Shown piece by piece: positions 1-7,588 of a DNA stretch of 64,000 bases. The stretch comes from an uncultured Pseudomonas sp. GTDB lineage: Bacteria > Pseudomonadota > Gammaproteobacteria > Pseudomonadales > Pseudomonadaceae. The notes under the pieces are model-generated. The model was not told the origin of the DNA. It searched no databases and saw only the letters and a program-made list of their open reading frames with translations. The stretch spans positions 1-64,000 of the forward strand of contig NZ_CAJYDW010000004.1 in the NCBI RefSeq assembly GCF_913774235.1, in the 5' to 3' direction. Both the position numbers and the translations under genes were made by a program. The stretch's first letter is position 1. The number at the start of each line of letters is the position of its first letter.

Positions 1-310
1 TGATCATGTTGGCGGTGGAGACCCAGGTCAGCGAGGGGGTGATCACCTCGTCGCCGGGGCCGATGTCCAGCGCCAGCAGGGTCACGTGCATGGCCGCGGT
101 GGCCGAGCACAGAGCCACGGCGTGGGCGGCGCCCACCGAGGCGGCGAAGCGCTCTTCCAGGGCATTCGCCTTGGGCCCGGTGGTGATCCAACCGGAGGTG
201 AGGGCTTCACTCACGGCCGCTACTTCTTCGCTCCCGATACTGGGGCGGGAGAAGGGCAGAAAGGGTAGATCGGCGTCGAGCGTTGCAGAGCCTTGAAGCG
301 AATTTGTCAT
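1..310 (-). CDS. arnB: UDP-4-amino-4-deoxy-L-arabinose--oxoglutarate aminotransferase ArnB, N-terminal part
   Basis: The gene is cut by the left window edge, so only about 103 N-terminal residues are present and it is absent from the ORF track. Translating the minus strand from the ATG at 310 gives the DegT/DnrJ/EryC1 start: [12 protein letters not shown], then SGWITTGPK, then CSATAAMH and [14 protein letters not shown], all typical of ArnB. The family makes UDP-L-Ara4N for lipid A modification and polymyxin resistance, and is usually first in arnBCADTEF. An AAGGTG ribosome-binding site lies just before the ATG. The PLP lysine falls outside the window. Confidence 0.93.
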   Translation of the reverse strand, partial: MTNSLQGSATLDADLPFLPFSRPSIGSEEVAAVSEALTSGWITTGPKANALEERFAASVGAAHAVALCSATAAMHVTLLALDIGPGDEVITPSLTWVSTANMI

Positions 311-540
311 AACACCTTGTCCGTTGGCGAAGTTCATTCAAGTCAGCTTAGTACGCCTTCAGCGAAACGCCCGACGAGTAATCGCCGGGCACTTTCGCTG
401 ATTCTTCCGGGCCGATCAATTGACGGCAGATCGCCATGAGAAGGAGCACTAGATGGCAGGCGAGAATCTAGGGCTCGAACTTTTGAGCTGAACTTCCAGG
501 TTGCATTTGCCTGGTTTATTGATTGTTCTAGGTGATGGCT
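311..540. other. arnB upstream region
   Basis: This 230-base gap carries the arnB leader and promoter. At 336-352 the bases ATTCAA-N5-CTTAGT loosely resemble a PmrA box (two YTTAAK half-sites five bases apart), but two positions differ, so this is only suggestive. I see no reading frame or RNA gene here. Confidence 0.25.
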
Positions 541-1347
541 TCACGGTTTGGCAATGCCTATGTCAGGGCGTCGATTCATGATCGAGGCATAGATGACCAG
601 GGCGAGCAGGATGGAAAGGAGTACCAGGGAAGAACCCAGGGTGCCGAAGTCCAGGCCGCCATGATCTCGAGGCTTGGTAAGCACATCGCCCAAGGTGGCA
701 CCAAACGGCCGAGTCAGCACGAAGGCGACCCAGAAGATCAATACCGAAGAGAGCCGGGTTGCATAGTGCAGTATGGCCATCAGGGCGATCAGGCTGCCAA
801 TCAGCAGGGCGCCGCCGGCGAAGCCCAGGCCGGAGTCGTCGGCCAGGTAGTCACCCAGCGCCGTACCCAGGGTGTTGGAAAAGAGGATCGCGAACCAATA
901 GAACAACTCCGCCCGGCGACTGGCGATGTGGCTCACCGAAAGACTTCTTTCGCTCAGGTACCAGAGGCAGAAAATACTGGTCAGGATGGCGATGAGGATG
1001 ACCGAGCCGGTGGCGTAACCCAGGCCCAGCGTGCGATCCATGAAGTCGGACAGGGTGGTGCCGGCGATGCTGGTCGAGAGGATGACCGTCCAGTACAGCG
1101 CTGGATGGTAGCGACGCACCGAGAGTTGCCCGAGCAGGGTCGCCACGAAGAAACCGATGAGGATCAGCGAGCTCAGGGCGTAGCCGACCCCCAAGGTCAT
1201 GGACACCAGATCCCCGGCCGTCTCGCCCAGGGTGGTTGCACAGATCTTCATGACCCAGAAAGCCAGGGTGATGTGGGGAAGCTTGTTCATGGGAAGGCAT
1301 GCCAGAAAGAGGGAGCCGGACGAAGTGGCCGGCGAGGCGCGCATCAT
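541..1347 (-). CDS. COG4705-type repeat-containing membrane protein
   Basis: A polytopic inner-membrane protein of up to 268 residues with about eight hydrophobic segments. Its striking feature is four successive copies of a pattern like T-x-L-G-D-x-L...GLG(Y/F)-x-x-G followed by a hydrophobic helix, at roughly residues 40, 95, 160 and 215. This matches my memory of the uncharacterised COG4705 membrane-anchored family; no biochemical role is known to me. The start is uncertain: ATG at 1347/1344 gives a short basic leader, while the ATG at 1290 (MNKLPHI) also fits. It is divergent-adjacent to arnB, so a role in envelope stress is only a guess. Confidence 0.75.
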   Translation of the reverse strand: MMRASPATSSGSLFLACLPMNKLPHITLAFWVMKICATTLGETAGDLVSMTLGVGYALSSLILIGFFVATLLGQLSVRRYHPALYWTVILSTSIAGTTLSDFMDRTLGLGYATGSVILIAILTSIFCLWYLSERSLSVSHIASRRAELFYWFAILFSNTLGTALGDYLADDSGLGFAGGALLIGSLIALMAILHYATRLSSVLIFWVAFVLTRPFGATLGDVLTKPRDHGGLDFGTLGSSLVLLSILLALVIYASIMNRRPDIGIAKP

Positions 1348-1392
1348 CGCGCCTGAATTGTCAAAAAATGGTCATGCCTTCATGAAAAAAAG

Positions 1393-1644
1393 CTAACCCT
1401 GCCGTTTTTTGCGTCCGTTGCCGGTCCGGCGATCTCCTTGGGTGTCTCCCTGGAGCGGTGTCTGCTGGGTCAAGGCCTTCTTAATATCATCCACCCGGGT
1501 ACCGGTACTTCGAACCAGGGTTTCCAGCGCCGTTCTGGAAATGCCCAACCGCTTCGACCAGAAGTGCAGTTCGGAGGGCTCCCTTATATTGATCAGCAGG
1601 CAGTCCTTGTTGTCGTTTGCTTGCACTGGGCTTTCTTCTTTCAA
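1393..1644 (-). CDS. DUF3606 family protein
   Basis: A small soluble protein of 83 residues. The core LLINIREPSELHFWSKRLG followed by a short helical region with TRVDDIKKAL matches the DUF3606 family, in which a W-x-K-x-(L/F)G motif is followed by a predicted helix-turn-helix-like segment. The C-terminus is a basic tail ending GRKKRQG. Function is unknown; family members are common small proteins in Pseudomonas and related bacteria. It ends about 45 bases before the membrane protein start and could be cotranscribed with it. Confidence 0.7.
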   Translation of the reverse strand: MKEESPVQANDNKDCLLINIREPSELHFWSKRLGISRTALETLVRSTGTRVDDIKKALTQQTPLQGDTQGDRRTGNGRKKRQG

Positions 1645-2110
1645 TACTCGGTCTCTTAACTAAGGCGGAAGGAGAGCGGGATTTGACATGGGATTAGTCA
1701 GTCTTTAAGGCTGGCTGGTATTCGTCGCCACTTGTTCTCGAACCCTAGATCAAGATAGATGCATTATTGCGGCGCGCGCTCGGTTGGCCATGTACCGACC
1801 GAGCGGATTTGGTCTGTCCGGTAGCCTCAGGTCACTGGGCGACTCTATTCGCGCGACGAATCCAGTCTATCTGGCTCGCGGCTTTTGCAACGGCCAGGTA
1901 AGGGAGCGACTGCCCGTTGAAACTTGGAAAGTGTCGCTGTGGTGAAACATTGAGTGACAAATAGTCTCGCTAAAGGCCGTTCAGTAGGCAGCCATGACCA
2001 GCGAGGCCTAATCCCGCTCGACCAGCCTCGCGCCCAGCGACGGCCTGGCAATTGGCTTCACCCGCTCACCCTAAGCCTCCGCTATGCAGCGCGAATGACC
2101 GTGTCGCTGG
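1645..2110. other. 466-base intergenic stretch, no supported gene
   Basis: The short frames listed here have poor codon use and no recognisable product. The only structure I see is an imperfect inverted repeat at 1777-1805 (CGCTCGGTTGG and CCGACCGAGCG, 10 of 11 pairs, 7-base loop) without a T-run on either side. No tRNA or small RNA signature was recognised. Confidence 0.4.
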
Positions 2111-3262
2111 TTACCGCGCGGCTGCGTAGGCCTTCAAGGCCTGTTCCAGGTCCTGGATCAGCAGGGCTTCGTCCTCAAGTCCGACGGAAATCCGTACTAC
2201 GGGCTGATCGGTGGGTGAGTAGCGGCGAGCGCGTTGGAGTTCGGCCGGGTAGTAGGCGATCAGGCTGCGGGTTCCGCCCCAGCTGGCGCCAATCGGGAAG
2301 AGTTGCAGGGTGTTGAAAAAGGCCGCGAAGGCGGACTCCTGCTCCGTGGGCGTCAGGATGAGCGACAGCAGGCACCCGCAGCCTTGAAACTGTTCTCGCC
2401 AGATTCGATGGCCCGGGTCGCTTTCCAGCGCGGGAAACAGCACCTGTTCGACCATGGGCTGGGTCTCCAGCCAACGCGCCACGCTCAGCGCCTTGCGGCT
2501 CTGTTCGCGGAGCCGCAGTGGGTAGGTCTGCAGGCCTCGCTCTACCAGGAAGCAGTCTTCCGGACTGGTCGCCTGGCCGAAGACGCTTTGGGTTTCCCGC
2601 AAGGTAGCGTAATGCTCCCGGTCGTTGAGGCTGATACTGCCCATCAACAGGTCGGAGTGACCGCCCAGGTATTTGGTGACGGCCTGGATGACGAAATCGA
2701 CACCGTGGTCGAGGGCTTTGCAGAACAGCGGACTGGCCCAGGTATTGTCCATCATCGTCAGAACGCCATGGCGCCGGGCGATACGGGTGATGGCATCTAT
2801 GTCCTGCATTTCCATGGTGACCGTGCCAGGGGCTTCCAGGCAGATCATTCGGGTATTCGAACGGATCAGCGACTCGATACCGTCATCCAGGGTCGGCGGG
2901 TAGAACTCGACATCCACGCCCATCCGCTGCAACCACAGCTCGGCGAAGGCCTTCAAGGAGCCATAGCAGGAGTCGGCGATGAGCAGATGATCGCCCCCGC
3001 GGACGAAGGAGAGCACGGTGGTGATCAGGGCCGCGGCACCGGAAGGCATCAACAGGCAATGCTGGGCACCTTCGAGCTGGGCGATCTTGCTCTCCAACTG
3101 GCGTGCGGTCGGGGTACCCGTGGTGCCGTAGCTGTACCCGTCGGGCTGCCGGCGCTTGCGGTCCACGAAGTCTTCGAAGCTATCGAAGACCACCGTTGAA
3201 CCGCGCCACACCGGGGGCGAAAGGCTGGCGTAGGGATTTCCTGCGAAGTCGATGGTTTTCAT
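2111..3262 (-). CDS. Cys/Met-metabolism PLP-dependent lyase, cystathionine beta-lyase-like
   Basis: A 383-residue fold-type I PLP enzyme of the MetB/MetC/MetY group, at the usual length. The Schiff-base lysine is seen in AVTKYLGGHSD (K197), the PLP-ring aspartate in MDNTWASP (D172), and the phosphate-binding stretch in MPSGAAA near residue 73. The segment that is usually Y-G-R-x-G-T-P reads YGTTGTPT, so the arginine that normally touches the phosphate of the neighbouring subunit is replaced. It is transcribed divergently from a LysR gene across a palindrome, so that regulator probably controls it. The likely reaction is beta-elimination from cystathionine or another sulfur amino acid; exact substrate is not determined by sequence. 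Confidence 0.8.
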   Translation of the reverse strand: MKTIDFAGNPYASLSPPVWRGSTVVFDSFEDFVDRKRRQPDGYSYGTTGTPTARQLESKIAQLEGAQHCLLMPSGAAALITTVLSFVRGGDHLLIADSCYGSLKAFAELWLQRMGVDVEFYPPTLDDGIESLIRSNTRMICLEAPGTVTMEMQDIDAITRIARRHGVLTMMDNTWASPLFCKALDHGVDFVIQAVTKYLGGHSDLLMGSISLNDREHYATLRETQSVFGQATSPEDCFLVERGLQTYPLRLREQSRKALSVARWLETQPMVEQVLFPALESDPGHRIWREQFQGCGCLLSLILTPTEQESAFAAFFNTLQLFPIGASWGGTRSLIAYYPAELQRARRYSPTDQPVVRISVGLEDEALLIQDLEQALKAYAAAR

Positions 3263-3334
3263 GGAGGGGGCCTGTCAGCGAGTCCGTGTCCGGCCCATTG
3301 TTGGCTGGACCGGAGCCAGCGGCTAGCTCTAGGA

Positions 3335-3360
3335 TTATCAAGACGATAAGCCAGGCTTAT
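3335..3360. promoter_or_regulatory. Overlapping palindromes, probable LysR operator
   Basis: ATAAGCCAGGCTTAT (3346-3360) is a perfect palindrome with the T-N11-A shape of a LysR box. It overlaps TTATC-N5-GATAA (3335-3349). Both lie between the divergent MetC-like gene and the LysR gene and end 11 bases before the LysR ATG, a good place for autoregulation. Confidence 0.5.
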
Positions 3361-3371
3361 AGGTCTTCTGC

Positions 3372-4286
3372 ATGGGTGTGCGAGATATCGAGGTGTTCCG
3401 CGTAGTGATGAGCGCAGGAAGTACCAGCAAGGCAGCCCAGGTGCTGGGTGTCAGCCAGCCGGCCGTCAGCCAGTCGATTCGCAAGCTGGAAAGCAGCGCA
3501 GGGCTGCAGCTGTTTCACCGTGCCCATGGTCGTCTGATTCCGACCGAGGAAGCTCGGGCGCTGCTGATCGATGTCGACAAGCTGTTCATCGGTATGGATG
3601 CCATCGAGCATCGCATCAAGAGTCTGAAGCAGTTCGGCACCGGCCGACTGGCCATCGCGGTACATCCCTTGATGGGCAATGCGTTCATGCCGCGTGCCCT
3701 GGCTGAGTTCGATCTCGAGCAAAGGGACATCCGGGTTTCCCTGCGTGTGCAGAGTTCGCGGGAGGTGCATCAGGAGGTATCTGCCGGACTCTGCGATTTT
3801 GGCGTCATGGCCGACGAAATGCCGGCCGCCGGACTCGAACATTCCGAGTTCATGAACGAGCCGGGGGTGATCGCCTTGCCTCAGGGGCATCCGCTGACCC
3901 GGAAATCGTCCATTGCGGCCAGGGATCTGGCGGGTTGCGAGTTCATCGCCCTCAATCCGGAAGACAGCAGTCGCCGCCGCCTGGAGGTCGCCCTCGATTC
4001 GGCAGGCGTGGCCTTGAACGTAAGGGTGGAAACGGCTTACCTGCATACGATCTGCAATCTGGTGTTGAGAGGCACCGGAGTGGCCTTCATCAATCCCCTG
4101 GCGGCGCTCGATTTCGTCGACCGGGGCTTGGTGATCAGGCCTTTCGACCTGGATGTGCGGACACGAAGCCTGCTGGTGTTCCGTCCTGGAAAGCCGCTCT
4201 CGGATACGGCGCGAAAACTGCTCAAGGTCATGCGGATACAGCTCGCGAAGGACCTCGAGTTCATAAAGCAGTACCTGTCGAGATGA
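3372..4286 (+). CDS. LysR-family transcriptional regulator
   Basis: A 304-residue LysR protein. The N-terminal winged helix-turn-helix covers about residues 1-62 with SKAAQVLGVSQPAVSQSI as the recognition region, followed by a linker helix and a periplasmic-binding-like effector domain (about 90-295). It is divergent from the PLP lyase with about 110 bases between starts, the classic arrangement for a local regulator. The effector is unknown; an amino acid is a reasonable guess from the neighbour. The ATG at 3372 is preceded by only a weak ribosome-binding site. Confidence 0.85.
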   Translation: MGVRDIEVFRVVMSAGSTSKAAQVLGVSQPAVSQSIRKLESSAGLQLFHRAHGRLIPTEEARALLIDVDKLFIGMDAIEHRIKSLKQFGTGRLAIAVHPLMGNAFMPRALAEFDLEQRDIRVSLRVQSSREVHQEVSAGLCDFGVMADEMPAAGLEHSEFMNEPGVIALPQGHPLTRKSSIAARDLAGCEFIALNPEDSSRRRLEVALDSAGVALNVRVETAYLHTICNLVLRGTGVAFINPLAALDFVDRGLVIRPFDLDVRTRSLLVFRPGKPLSDTARKLLKVMRIQLAKDLEFIKQYLSR

Positions 4287-4497
4287 ATCCGCTCGATTGG
4301 CAGGGCGTGTCGCGACAGGGATGGCTCGGCAGTGCGACTCCGGCGTACTTGGCACAGACCGGCGCTGCCTGGATGTAGCATCCGGTTACGTCCCGCTTTT
4401 TGACGATTGATTCACCCCCACCTAGCGTCAAGAGGTTGCGCATTCGTCTGACGATTGCGCGCCATCGGAATACCAACCTAGGCAATGGGAGTGTCAG

Positions 4498-5820
4498 ATG
4501 TCTTTTGCTCGTTCGGCCTTGGCCAACCGCTTGTCCGCTGTTCTTCTCGCCGCCGCGACCGCCACCCTGGCGTTGCCCCTGGCCGCCGCGCCGGGTGTCG
4601 AGGCATCGTTGTCCGCCGTACAGGGGGATGCCCGGGTGACCAAGGCCCTTGAGGCGCTGCGCGCCGACGATAGTCGGACCTTCACGGAACAGCAGCATAT
4701 TGCCCAGATTCCCGCGCCGCCGTTTAAGGAAAAGGTGCGCGCCGAGTACTACCTCAAGCGCTTCCAGGAGCTGGGTCTGAAGGACGCCAGCATCGCCCCG
4801 GAAGGCTATGTGATCGCTACCCGCAAGGGCAGTGGCCAGGGGCCGCAGCTGGTGGTGTCGGCACACCTGGATACGGTGTTTCCCGAGGGCACCGACCTGA
4901 CCCTCAAGGAAAAGGACGGCAAGACCTTCGGCCCCGGCATCGGTGATGACGCCCGCGGCCTGGCGGCGCTGCTGTCGGTGATCGACGCCCTGAACAAGAG
5001 CGGGATCGAAACGGTGGGGGATCTGGTGTTCGTCGGCACCGTGGGCGAGGAAGAGCTGGGCAACCTGCGCGGGGTGAAGGCGCTGTTCAAGGATCGCCAG
5101 GGCATCGACGGCTTCATCTCGGTGGATGGCATCGACGTGCGGCGCATCGTCAATCGCGGTACTGGCAGCCATCGCTATGAGATCACCTTCAAGGGGCCGG
5201 GTGGCCACAGCTTCGGGGAATTCGGGCGACCCAGCGCCATCCATGCCCTTGGTCGCGCCATCGCCAAGATCGCCGAGGTACGGCCGCCCAAGGAGCCCAA
5301 GACCACCTTCACCGTAGGCACGGTACAGGGTGGTACCTCGGTCAACGCCATCGCCGCCGAGGCGCGGCTGACCCTGGATATGAGATCCAACGAAGAGGCC
5401 GCGCTGCTCGCCGAAGAGAAGGAGATCCTGGCCCTGGTGCAGGATGCGGTGAAGGAAGAGAACCAGCGCTGGGAGACCGATCAGATCTCGGTCGACATCA
5501 AGCTGATCGGCGACCGTCCGGCCGGGGGCACGCCCGAGGACTCGCCCATGGTGCAAACGGCCCAGCGCTCCATCGCGGCGGTCACCGGTGGTGCCAAGGC
5601 AGCCCTCAGTGGCGGCAGTACCGATTCCAACACCGCCATGGCCCTGGGCATTCCGGCCATGACCATCAGCGGTGGCGGGGAGGGTGGTAGTGCCCATTCG
5701 CTGGCGGAGTGGTACAAGCCGGTGGATGCCTACCAGGGGCCGCAGAACGTGCTGCTGACCAGCCTGACCCTGGTCGGCGTCAATGGCGTCAGCGAGCCGG
5801 TGCTGCCGGTCAAGCGCTAG
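4498..5820 (+). CDS. Exported M20 family metallopeptidase
   Basis: A 440-residue zinc peptidase with an N-terminal signal sequence (hydrophobic stretch about 10-28 ending LPLAAA). All expected metal and catalytic positions of clan MH are visible: SAHLDTVFP, GIGDDARGL, TVGEEELG (catalytic and metal glutamates), VDGIDV, and a late histidine in GGSAHSLAEW. The dimerisation domain lies between about residues 220 and 340. Family members cleave small peptides or acylated amino acids; the signal peptide puts this one in the periplasm or outside. It stands alone in its transcription unit, followed by a convergent MFS gene. Confidence 0.85.
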   Translation: MSFARSALANRLSAVLLAAATATLALPLAAAPGVEASLSAVQGDARVTKALEALRADDSRTFTEQQHIAQIPAPPFKEKVRAEYYLKRFQELGLKDASIAPEGYVIATRKGSGQGPQLVVSAHLDTVFPEGTDLTLKEKDGKTFGPGIGDDARGLAALLSVIDALNKSGIETVGDLVFVGTVGEEELGNLRGVKALFKDRQGIDGFISVDGIDVRRIVNRGTGSHRYEITFKGPGGHSFGEFGRPSAIHALGRAIAKIAEVRPPKEPKTTFTVGTVQGGTSVNAIAAEARLTLDMRSNEEAALLAEEKEILALVQDAVKEENQRWETDQISVDIKLIGDRPAGGTPEDSPMVQTAQRSIAAVTGGAKAALSGGSTDSNTAMALGIPAMTISGGGEGGSAHSLAEWYKPVDAYQGPQNVLLTSLTLVGVNGVSEPVLPVKR

Positions 5821-5830
5821 CCCGGAACAC

Positions 5831-5860
5831 GCGGGCGTCGGTCGCTAAGCCGGCGCCCGC
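5831..5860. terminator. Stem-loop between convergent genes
   Basis: GCGGGCGTCGG pairs with CCGGCGCCCGC (10 of 11) around an 8-base loop. It lies just after the M20 stop and across the stop codon of the convergent MFS gene. There is no clear T-run, so it is a probable shared 3' end rather than a textbook intrinsic terminator. Confidence 0.45.
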
Positions 5861-6969
5861 ACGGTCTGCCAACAGGCCAGGGCACTCGCCAGGATGGCGA
5901 GACCGGCGAGCGGATAGACCCAGGCCGGTGACAGCAGCGGCAACAGGACGCCGGCCAACAGAGGACCCAGGCCGGCGCCCACGTCGCGCCAGACGGCGTT
6001 GGCGGCCAGCGCCTGCACCCGTGCCTGGCCAGGATGACGCGCGGCCACCAGGGTCACCACCAGGGGCAGCTGCAGCGCCCGCAGGATCAGCACGCCGCCG
6101 GCGCCCAGCACCAGCCAGTGCCAGCCGAAGGCGCTCAGCGCGAGGGCCGTGAGGGCGGAAAAGGTCACCAGCATGGTCGCCGCACCGTAGCGCTCGGCGG
6201 CCCAGCCACCCAGGGGACTCAGGCTCATCTCCGAGGCGTAGCGCAGGGCCATCAGCAGCCCGGCGATCAGCACCGCGTTGCCACCGAGGGCGGCCTGGGC
6301 GAAGACCGAGAGGCCGAAGATGAACAGGCCATCCAGGGCAACGCCCTCGATGAAGGACCAGATGGCGATGCGGTCGGGCCACTGGAAACGCCGCCCTGAG
6401 CTGGCGAGTCGGTGAGGTTGCGTCGGCAGGCGGCTGGCCACCAGCAGGCCCACCAGGCAGCAGCCGGCGAGCAGGAGGAAGATCAACCGCGGACCGAAGT
6501 GCAGCGTGATCCAGGCGCCGAGGGGCAGCGCCAGCATGGGGCCGATGGCGATCAGGGCGCGGGAGGTACCCGAGCGGCGTGCGGCGCCGCCTGGCTCGGC
6601 GGTGGCCAGTACCTGGGTGGAGAGATTGAAGACCGCGAAACACAGGCCCCAGGCCAGCCGCAGCAGGATCAGCCACCAGAAGCCCGAGAGCGTCGCGTTG
6701 CCCAGGGCGCACAGCGCTGCTACCCCGGCCGCGAGCATGAGGCTGTGACGGTCGCCGAAGCGGGCATAGCCGTGGACGACGTAGCGGTAGCCGAAGATGC
6801 GCACCAGGCGATTGGCGGCGAGCAGTACGCCGGCTTCGGTCAGGCCGATACCGAAGGCCTCGGCATTCATCGGCAGGATGAGATAGAGCAGGACGTCGCT
6901 GGGCAAGCACAGCGCGAGAACGATCGCCGCCCGCCGGGAGTCGCGGTCGACGGGATGGATGCTGACCAT
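5845..6969 (-). CDS. MFS transporter
   Basis: A major facilitator of 374 residues if started at the ATG at 6969 (MVSIHPVDRD), which places the first membrane helix about 15 residues in. The longer track start adds a polar leader with no membrane character. About twelve hydrophobic segments are visible, with RIFGYRYVVHGYARFGDR as the loop 2-3 signature region. The substrate cannot be read from the sequence; the set of small residues resembles drug or metabolite exporters. No ribosome-binding site is obvious. It is divergent from the DUF2231 gene. Confidence 0.78.
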   Translation of the reverse strand: MVSIHPVDRDSRRAAIVLALCLPSDVLLYLILPMNAEAFGIGLTEAGVLLAANRLVRIFGYRYVVHGYARFGDRHSLMLAAGVAALCALGNATLSGFWWLILLRLAWGLCFAVFNLSTQVLATAEPGGAARRSGTSRALIAIGPMLALPLGAWITLHFGPRLIFLLLAGCCLVGLLVASRLPTQPHRLASSGRRFQWPDRIAIWSFIEGVALDGLFIFGLSVFAQAALGGNAVLIAGLLMALRYASEMSLSPLGGWAAERYGAATMLVTFSALTALALSAFGWHWLVLGAGGVLILRALQLPLVVTLVAARHPGQARVQALAANAVWRDVGAGLGPLLAGVLLPLLSPAWVYPLAGLAILASALACWQTVRAPA

Positions 6970-7159
6970 GGGCAGGCTGTCTTGTAATAAAACTGACTTT
7001 TTATCACGAATGGCTCGACCGGCAGCCAGTCTTTTGCAAGAGGTGTCCACCAGGCGAAACGGCTGAACTAACCCGGTGTACGGGCAATCCTTTTCAGTGC
7101 GTCCTTCTCGCCGTGTTGGCCAAGTGGCCTGCGGCGCCCGTCATGAAAAGGAGTCGTCA

Positions 7160-7588
7160 GTGACCGTAGCTGCCCATCATTACCACCCTGTCCGGCCCGG
7201 CCCGCTGCACGCGCTGCTGCTGGCCGGCTCCGTCCCGCTGTTCATCGGCGGCCTGCTCAGCGATATCGCCTACTACCAGACGATGCAGATCCAGTGGGCC
7301 AACTTCGCCGCCTGGCTGATCGCCGGGGCGCTGTTGCTGTCTGGCCTGGCCCTGCTGTTCGCCCTGGGCAATCTGTTCGGCGCGCGCTTCCGCGGTCGTC
7401 GGCCGGCGGCCTATTTCCTCCTGCTGCTGCTGGCCTGGGTGCTGGGGCTGGTCAATGCCTTCGAGCATGCCAAGGACGCCTGGGCGGTGATGCCCGTCGG
7501 ACTGATCCTCTCGGTGGTGGTCTCGGTGCTGAGCCTGGTGGCCGCCTGGACCGCGCTCTCCAACCTGCGTTCGGAGGTGGTCCGATGA
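7160..7588 (+). CDS. DUF2231 family membrane protein
   Basis: A 142-residue protein with four hydrophobic helices. I start it at the GTG at 7160 because AAGGAG sits seven bases upstream; the track start at 7076 has no such site and adds an arginine-rich leader. The pattern HPVRPGPLHALLLAG, with conserved early histidines, then SDIAYY, matches DUF2231, a membrane family often found beside redox enzymes. Its stop overlaps the start of the following dehydrogenase (ATGA), so the two are translationally coupled. A role as membrane partner or electron carrier is inference. Confidence 0.8.
   Translation: MTVAAHHYHPVRPGPLHALLLAGSVPLFIGGLLSDIAYYQTMQIQWANFAAWLIAGALLLSGLALLFALGNLFGARFRGRRPAAYFLLLLLAWVLGLVNAFEHAKDAWAVMPVGLILSVVVSVLSLVAAWTALSNLRSEVVR

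Noticed and set aside
336-352. PmrA-like box upstream of arnB
   Set aside because: Only a partial match to both half-sites; noted in the feature list at low confidence and not claimed as a finding.
1954-2316. Plus-strand 120-residue frame and minus-strand 68-residue frame near 1845-2051
   Set aside because: No recognisable motif, no ribosome-binding site, and partial overlap with the end of the PLP lyase gene.
4399-4456. Two copies of TGACGATTG before the M20 peptidase gene
   Set aside because: Nine-base repeats 49 bases apart are easily due to chance and have no clear promoter context.
7294-7584. Upstream part of the dehydrogenase frame (7294-8880)
   Set aside because: It overlaps the DUF2231 gene in another frame; the ATG at 7585 begins a clean lipoprotein signal.
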